A stretch of DNA of 9,843 bases from Acidobacteriota bacterium (GTDB lineage: Bacteria; Acidobacteriota; Terriglobia; UBA7540). The notes beneath the pieces were generated by a model that was not told where the DNA came from, did not search any database, and saw nothing but the letters and a program-made list of their open reading frames with translations. Of this stretch, positions 6,194-9,843 are shown piece by piece (position 1 is the stretch's first letter; every line of letters starts with the position of its first letter). Location of the stretch: assembly GCA_021827255.1 (NCBI GenBank), contig JAKAWO010000091.1, forward strand, positions 1 to 9,843, written 5' to 3'. The translations under genes and the position numbers were made by a program.

Positions 6194-7120
6194 CTATACG
6201 CCGATGACTTGCGCCAGCTCTTTCACGGCGTCGGCGGATTTTTGGAGCGCGGCGCGCTCCTCAGGTGTGAGCTTGATTTCCAGAATCTGCTCGATGCCCC
6301 GCGCGCCGAGCTTAACCGGCACGCCGACGAACAACCCCTTAATTCCGTACTCGCCATCAAGATAAACGGTGCAAGGCAGGATTTTCTTGCGGTCGTTGAA
6401 GATGGCGTCCACCATCTCGACCACGGCGGCGGAAGGCGCGTAATAGGCGCTGCCGGTCTTCAGGTAGTTGACGATTTCGGCTCCGCCGTTGCGCGTGCGC
6501 TGGATGATGGCGTCGAGTTTCTCCTTGGGCAGCAGTTCGCTGACGGGAATGCCGGCGACGGCGGTGTAACGTGGCACGGGAACCATCGTGTCGCCATGGC
6601 CGCCAAGGACGAATCCCTGAACGTTCTGCACGGAAACGTCGAGCGCTTCCGCGATGAAGGTGCGGTAGCGGGCGGTGTCCAGCACGCCGGCCATGCCAAT
6701 AACGCGGTTGCGGGAAAACCCGCTCACTCGAAAAGCTGTTTGGGCCATGGCGTCGAGCGGATTGGTGACCACAATCAGAATGCAGTCCGGGGAATATTGG
6801 ACGATTTTTTCGATCGTCCCCTTGACGACCTCGTAGTTGGCCTTCAGCAGGTCGTCGCGGCTCATGCCGGGCTTGCGCGGGAAGCCTGCCGTCATGACGA
6901 CCAAATTCGAGTTGGCGGTGTCCGCGTAATCGTTGGTGCCTTTGATGCGGACGTCGTATCCTTCAACCGGCCCCGCTTCCAGCAGGTCGAGGCCTTTGCC
7001 CTGCGGCACGCCTTCGAGAATATCAATCACCACCACGTCGGCGAGCTGCCGGTCCACCAAGCGGTGAGCCACCGTCGCGCCGACGTTACCCGCGCCTACA
7101 ACCGTTACTTTTTTGCGCAT
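6194..7120 (-). CDS. mdh: Malate dehydrogenase, LDH-like NAD-dependent type, 308 aa
   Basis: Oxidises malate to oxaloacetate with NAD in the TCA cycle; cytoplasmic, usually a tetramer in this subfamily. The NAD-binding motif GAGNVG is at 9-14, and D33 at the end of the second strand favours NAD over NADP. In the substrate loop, GFPRKPGMSRDD (79-90) places Arg82 where lactate dehydrogenases carry Gln, pointing to malate; R88, N120, D149, R152 and the catalytic H175 in GGHGDT complete the site. Length is normal. The ATG at 7120 follows GGAGG by 4 nt and begins directly at the Rossmann strand MRKKVTVVGAG; a possible upstream start at 7165 would add 15 residues that lack family character. It lies 127 bp downstream of icd in the same direction, so the two TCA genes may share a transcript, separated by a hairpin. 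Confidence 0.95.
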   Translation of the reverse strand: MRKKVTVVGAGNVGATVAHRLVDRQLADVVVIDILEGVPQGKGLDLLEAGPVEGYDVRIKGTNDYADTANSNLVVMTAGFPRKPGMSRDDLLKANYEVVKGTIEKIVQYSPDCILIVVTNPLDAMAQTAFRVSGFSRNRVIGMAGVLDTARYRTFIAEALDVSVQNVQGFVLGGHGDTMVPVPRYTAVAGIPVSELLPKEKLDAIIQRTRNGGAEIVNYLKTGSAYYAPSAAVVEMVDAIFNDRKKILPCTVYLDGEYGIKGLFVGVPVKLGARGIEQILEIKLTPEERAALQKSADAVKELAQVIGV

Positions 7121-7144
7121 GAAGCCTCCGTAGAACAGCGTTGG

Positions 7145-7166
7145 GTGGCAAGGGGTTAGTGGCAAG
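7145..7166. repeat. GTGGCAAG direct repeat, 14-bp period, upstream of mdh
   Basis: GTGGCAAG appears at 7145-7152 and again at 7159-7166. The second copy is part of the left arm of the hairpin at 7158-7192, so the first copy could pair with the same right arm in place of it. An operator dimer or a decayed intergenic repeat are both possible. Confidence 0.4.
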
Positions 7167-7192
7167 CGTAAAGCGGGCCGCCGCTCGCCACT
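7158..7192 (-). other. RNA hairpin in the icd-mdh spacer
   Basis: In minus-strand RNA the arms AGUGGCGAGCG (7192-7182) and CGCUUGCCACU (7168-7158) pair over 11 consecutive positions, with one G-U wobble, around a 13-nt loop. On the plus strand the wobble becomes an A-C mismatch, so the structure is best formed in the direction of icd-mdh transcription. No U-tract follows. It may separate icd from mdh expression as a processing or stability element, or end part of the transcripts. It lies about 38 nt before the mdh start codon. Confidence 0.5.
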
Positions 7193-7234
7193 GAGCCCCA
7201 GCCGCTCTAATCAGACAGCGCGCGCTCGCCCCGA

Positions 7235-7256
7235 GCCGTGATGAGGGTCACACGGC
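7235..7256 (-). other. Small stem spanning the icd stop codon
   Basis: GCCGTG (7235-7240) and CACGGC (7251-7256) are perfectly complementary around a 10-nt loop that contains the icd stop codon (7248-7250). Within it GTGA/TCAC offers an alternative 4-bp stem. No T-run follows, so function is open; chance formation is possible. Confidence 0.25.
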
Positions 7257-8687
7257 GTAGGTTTTGACCGCGCTCATGTTTTCGATGATGGCGCCCGCAA
7301 AAGCGCTGGTGCCGAGCTTCTCAACGTTGTTCGCGCCTTCCATCTTGAGCAGCCGTTCGAGGTCGTAAGTGACGCGGCGCTGAGCGATGGTCGCGGCAAG
7401 TGCGTGCTCGATCAACTCGCCTACTTCCGGCCAGCCGATGAACTCAAACATCAAGGTGCCGGAACGAATCAAGGCCGCCGGGTTAATCACATCTTTATCC
7501 GCATATTTAGGCGCGGTGCCGTGCGTGGCCTCAAAGACGCCGTAACCATCCCCGATGTTTGCGCCGGGCGCAAGACCCAAACCGCCGATCTGCGCCGCGC
7601 AGGCGTCGGAAAGATAATCGCCGTTCAGGTTGGGAGTGCACACCACCTGATATTCGTCGGCGCGCGTCAAAATCTGTTGCAGCATTGAATCCGCGATACG
7701 GTCATTGATCAGGACTTTTTGCTTCCACTGGCCCCGACCGTGCGTCCGCGAGATCGAATCGAGGCAGGTCTTCACTTCTTCCGCGACCTGTCGCTTAAAC
7801 GCTGGCGTCGCCATCGCCAGGCCGGGCTCAACGAGCGCCGCGATAGCTTCAATCGAAAGGTTGGGATCACGGTCGTGATGGTCGAGGATCCAGCTCTCAC
7901 GCTCGGTCACGATCTGACGCCGGAACTCCTCCCGCGCCAGTTGATAACCCCAATCGCGGAAAGCTCCTTCCGTGAACTTCATGATGTTGCCCTTATGGAC
8001 GAGCGTCACGCGCTGGAGGCCGCGGTCAAGCGCATACTGCAACCCGCGCCGAACGAGCTGCCGCGTCCCGGTGATCGAAATCGGCTTAAGGCCGACGCCG
8101 GAATCGGGGCGAATCTGCTTCTTGATGCCCTCTTCACGCAGCATGTTATTCACAAACTCGATCAGGCGCTGCGCCTGCGGCGTGCCTTCGCGCCACTCGA
8201 TGCCCGCGTAAACGTCTTCGGTATTTTCGCGAAAAATGACAATGTTCATCCGCGAAGGCTCGCGGACGGGCGAAGGAACGCCGGGCATGTATTTCACCGG
8301 ACGCCAACATGCATAAAGGTTGAGCAATTGGCGGAGCGCCACATTCAAACTGCGAATCCCGCCGCCCACCGGGGTGGTCAGCGGGCCTTTGATGGCGATG
8401 CGAAACTGCTTGATCGCCTCGAGCGTATCCTGGGGAAGCCATTCGCCGAATTGCTCAAAAGCTTTCCCGCCCGCAAAGACCTCATACCACACGGCGCGCC
8501 GCGTGCCGCCAAAAGTCTTTTGGACGGCGGCATCAAAAACGCGACGTGAGGCTTTCCAAATATCGCGCCCAGTCCCGTCGCCTTCAATGTAGGGGATAAC
8601 CGGCCGATCGGGAACGATGAACCGGCCCCCATCATAGGCAATGGCTTCACCTTCGGCAGGCACTGGAACACCGTTATAAGACGCCAT
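7248..8687 (-). CDS. icd: Isocitrate dehydrogenase, NADP-dependent, 479 aa
   Basis: Oxidative decarboxylation of isocitrate to 2-oxoglutarate with NADP, TCA cycle, cytoplasmic homodimer. The sequence tracks E. coli Icd closely: S113, R119, R129, R153 and Y160 fall on identical numbers, in GGGIRSLNVALRQ (108-120) and FRENTEDVYAGIEW (152-165). K232, D333, D357, D361, H389 match the E. coli active and metal sites after offsets of 2 to 50. NADP-specific residues K394, Y395, Y441 and R445 are all present, so NADP is the predicted cofactor. Between about residues 255 and 327 there is a net insertion of about 48 residues compared with the 416-residue E. coli enzyme; longer Icd forms are known in cyanobacteria and other phyla. 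S113 is the site phosphorylated by AceK in E. coli; no aceK is in the window. The start at 8687 is the only upstream in-frame ATG, though its ribosome site is 12 nt away. Confidence 0.95.
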   Translation of the reverse strand: MASYNGVPVPAEGEAIAYDGGRFIVPDRPVIPYIEGDGTGRDIWKASRRVFDAAVQKTFGGTRRAVWYEVFAGGKAFEQFGEWLPQDTLEAIKQFRIAIKGPLTTPVGGGIRSLNVALRQLLNLYACWRPVKYMPGVPSPVREPSRMNIVIFRENTEDVYAGIEWREGTPQAQRLIEFVNNMLREEGIKKQIRPDSGVGLKPISITGTRQLVRRGLQYALDRGLQRVTLVHKGNIMKFTEGAFRDWGYQLAREEFRRQIVTERESWILDHHDRDPNLSIEAIAALVEPGLAMATPAFKRQVAEEVKTCLDSISRTHGRGQWKQKVLINDRIADSMLQQILTRADEYQVVCTPNLNGDYLSDACAAQIGGLGLAPGANIGDGYGVFEATHGTAPKYADKDVINPAALIRSGTLMFEFIGWPEVGELIEHALAATIAQRRVTYDLERLLKMEGANNVEKLGTSAFAGAIIENMSAVKTYAV

Positions 8688-8689
8688 CG

Positions 8690-8707
8690 AGGAGATCGCC
8701 CTCCTTC
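8690..8707 (-). promoter_or_regulatory. icd ribosome binding site, possibly folded into a stem
   Basis: On the minus strand GAAGGAGG (8707-8700) is the only good Shine-Dalgarno match, but it lies 12 nt from the ATG, longer than usual. Its AGGAG (8705-8701) is complementary to CTCCT (8694-8690) just before the start, giving a 5-bp stem with a 6-nt loop that would hide the site. Confidence 0.4.
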
Positions 8708-8861
8708 AAACGTGTTGTACTGTGTTGACTTCCCATGCAGCAGATTCGCTTGCTCCGGCGCGTCCTGTGCGATTCCCGTGGACGCCCCCCCACGCCGGTC
8801 CTTCGGGCCGCCGGGCGCCACACCCCTCAACTATGGTCATGGAAAGCATATGAAACGACAT

Positions 8862-8890
8862 AAGATACCACCTCCAGCCAGCACATTCAA
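8862..8890 (-). promoter_or_regulatory. Candidate promoter for icd
   Basis: On the minus strand: TTGAAT (8890-8885, 4 of 6), a 17-bp spacer, TATCTT (8867-8862, 4 of 6), with TGG just before it as an extended -10. Start near 8855 would give a leader of about 168 nt before icd, long enough to hold regulation. Confidence 0.38.
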
Positions 8891-8936
8891 CAGAATGAGC
8901 CTCCAAAGCGTATAACCATCGCTCGCCGTCCAAGCT

Positions 8937-8965
8937 CAGACGCGCTTCCGAAACATTGATAGAAT
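8937..8965 (+). promoter_or_regulatory. Weak candidate promoter for the amidohydrolase gene
   Basis: CAGACG (8937-8942, 3 of 6), a 17-bp spacer, TAGAAT (8960-8965, 5 of 6). Start near 8972 would leave about 42 nt before the ATG. The -10 is good, the -35 poor. Confidence 0.33.
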
Positions 8966-9013
8966 AGCTGCCATGCGCCTCGCAGGCTAGGGCGCTTGGC
9001 GAAGGAGAGTCTT

Positions 9014-9843
9014 ATGAAAGTCGCTGCCGTCCAGATGGACGTGAGGATTTTTGAGAAAGACCACAACTTGGCGGCCATTTTGGCGAAGTTTAAGGAGGCG
9101 GCTGGGGCAGGAGCGCGCCTGGTGGTCTTCCCGGAATGCGCGCTGAGCGGCTACTGCTTCAGCAGCCGATCCGAGGCGCTGGAGGCTGCGGAAACCGTTC
9201 CCGGCCCGGCGACGGAAAAGATCCGCGCGGCGGCAAAGAAGGCGGGCTCGACGGCGATTGTGGGCATGTTGGAGAGGATGGGCGACCAGCTTTACAACGC
9301 CGCCGCCGTCATCACGCCGGAGGGGACGCTGGGCACGCATCGCAAGGTGCACCTGCTTCACCTGGGAGTGGACCGCTACGACGACCCGGGGGACACACCA
9401 TTTCCCGTTTTTGAAACGCCCTTCGCGAAAGTGGGGATCAATATCTGCTTCGATTCGAGCTTTCCCGAGTCAGGCCGTGTGGCGAAACTCAAGCACGCGC
9501 AGGTGCTGGCCATTCCCACCAACTGGCCGGTGGGTTCGGATTCCTGGCAACATGCGCCCAAAGTTCGTGCCACAGAAAATCACCTTTACGTCATTGCCGC
9601 CGACCGTGTGGGCGAAGAGCGCGGCTTCCACTTCACCGGCCATTCGCAGATTGTACATTTCACCGGCGAAGTCCTGGCCGAGGCAGGCGAGTCCGAAGAA
9701 ACGATCCTTTATGCCGAAATAGACCCGCTCGCCGCCGACGACAACCGAATTGTCCGCGTGCCAGGCGAGTATGAGTTCGACCGCATCGCTGCCCGCCGCC
9801 CTGAAATGTACGGCGAGATCACCCAACGCACCCGGCGGTCTTA
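9014..9843 (+). CDS. Carbon-nitrogen hydrolase (nitrilase superfamily amidohydrolase), 276+ aa
   Basis: Cytoplasmic hydrolase of non-peptide C-N bonds (amides, carbamoyl amines or nitriles). The superfamily triad is intact: E41 in VFPECALSGY (38-47), K111 in HRKVHL (109-114) and C145 in GINICFDSSFPESGR (141-155). The conserved late blocks are also present: RATENHLYVIAADRVG (185-200), then FTGHSQIV (207-214) and a GEVLAEAG turn (218-225). The ending RRPEMYGEIT (261-270) is the usual C-terminus of the family, so the protein is almost complete. The window's last two bases are TA, which would make TAA or TAG with one more base; the stop itself is not seen. AAGGAG stands 6 nt before the ATG. Family features suggest an aliphatic amidase or N-carbamoyl-type enzyme rather than a true nitrilase, but the substrate cannot be set from sequence alone. 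It is divergent from icd and shows no frameshift through its length. Confidence 0.92.
   Translation, partial: MKVAAVQMDVRIFEKDHNLAAILAKFKEAAGAGARLVVFPECALSGYCFSSRSEALEAAETVPGPATEKIRAAAKKAGSTAIVGMLERMGDQLYNAAAVITPEGTLGTHRKVHLLHLGVDRYDDPGDTPFPVFETPFAKVGINICFDSSFPESGRVAKLKHAQVLAIPTNWPVGSDSWQHAPKVRATENHLYVIAADRVGEERGFHFTGHSQIVHFTGEVLAEAGESEETILYAEIDPLAADDNRIVRVPGEYEFDRIAARRPEMYGEITQRTRRS

Larger units (their letters stand above)
8711..9001. other. Divergent intergenic region between icd and the amidohydrolase gene
   Basis: No convincing gene: short open frames here have no recognisable protein character or ribosome site. It holds candidate promoters for both flanking genes (given separately) and a stem, CGGTCC-TTC-GGGCCG (8796-8810, one T-G wobble), in what would be the icd leader; the stem is weaker on the minus strand. 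Base use near 8830-8970 is more AT-rich than the genes, as expected for regulatory DNA. Confidence 0.4.

Noticed and set aside
6146..7159. 337-residue open frame on the plus strand opposite mdh
   Set aside because: Fully antisense to a clear malate dehydrogenase gene; His/Val/Asp-rich composition is a by-product of GC-rich codon use.
7719..8549. 276-residue open frame on the plus strand opposite icd
   Set aside because: Fully antisense to icd, with no recognisable domain or start signal.
8712..8915. Short open frame of 67 codons in the icd upstream region
   Set aside because: No ribosome site, no protein-like pattern, and it overlaps the likely promoter and leader of icd.
1..9843. CRISPR array, tRNA, rRNA, insertion sequence or phage genes
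   Set aside because: No regularly spaced repeats, cloverleaf sequence, transposase or terminal inverted repeats were seen on reading both strands.
1..9843. Defence island or a new multi-gene system
   Set aside because: All nine genes belong to known metabolic, folding or signalling families with ordinary spacing; no unknown gene cluster is present.

Overview
The window is about 9.8 kb of GC-rich bacterial chromosome carrying nine protein genes, seven of them complete. No phage, transposase, CRISPR, tRNA or rRNA sequence was seen. The gene content suits a free-living heterotroph: an FHA-GAF-PP2C regulator, bacterial inositol-3-phosphate synthase, paired cyclophilins, LDH-like malate dehydrogenase and NADP-type isocitrate dehydrogenase with an internal insertion. 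The mix and protein style resemble Acidobacteriota, but that is an impression; no marker gene here proves it.

Left part (1-4390). The 3' end of a HAD-superfamily hydrolase gene (+) converges on a gene (-) for a 548-residue FHA-GAF-PP2C/SpoIIE-type serine phosphatase, a two-input signalling protein. Divergent from it is a 441-residue myo-inositol-1-phosphate (inositol-3-phosphate) synthase gene (+). This converges, with a 27-bp gap, on a small gene (-) for a stand-alone GAF-domain sensor.

Middle (4390-6190). A roughly 300-bp divergent region holds two good sigma70-type promoters facing away from each other. One drives the GAF gene; the other drives a two-gene unit of cyclophilin-type peptidyl-prolyl isomerases. 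The first isomerase is a probable lipoprotein with a divergent active site; the second is a canonical cytoplasmic enzyme.

Right part (6190-9843). Two TCA-cycle genes lie in tandem on the minus strand, icd then mdh. Their 127-bp spacer contains an 11-bp hairpin that pairs best in the transcribed direction. Divergent from icd is a nitrilase-superfamily amidohydrolase gene (+) with an intact Glu-Lys-Cys triad; it runs to the last base of the window.

As a whole this is a housekeeping and signalling region. I found no convincing undescribed multi-gene system. The points worth a second look are the RNA hairpins after the HAD and icd genes, promoter evidence that fixes the phosphatase start, the divergent lipoprotein cyclophilin, the Icd insertion combined with a conserved regulatory serine, and bacterial inositol synthesis beside the sensory genes.
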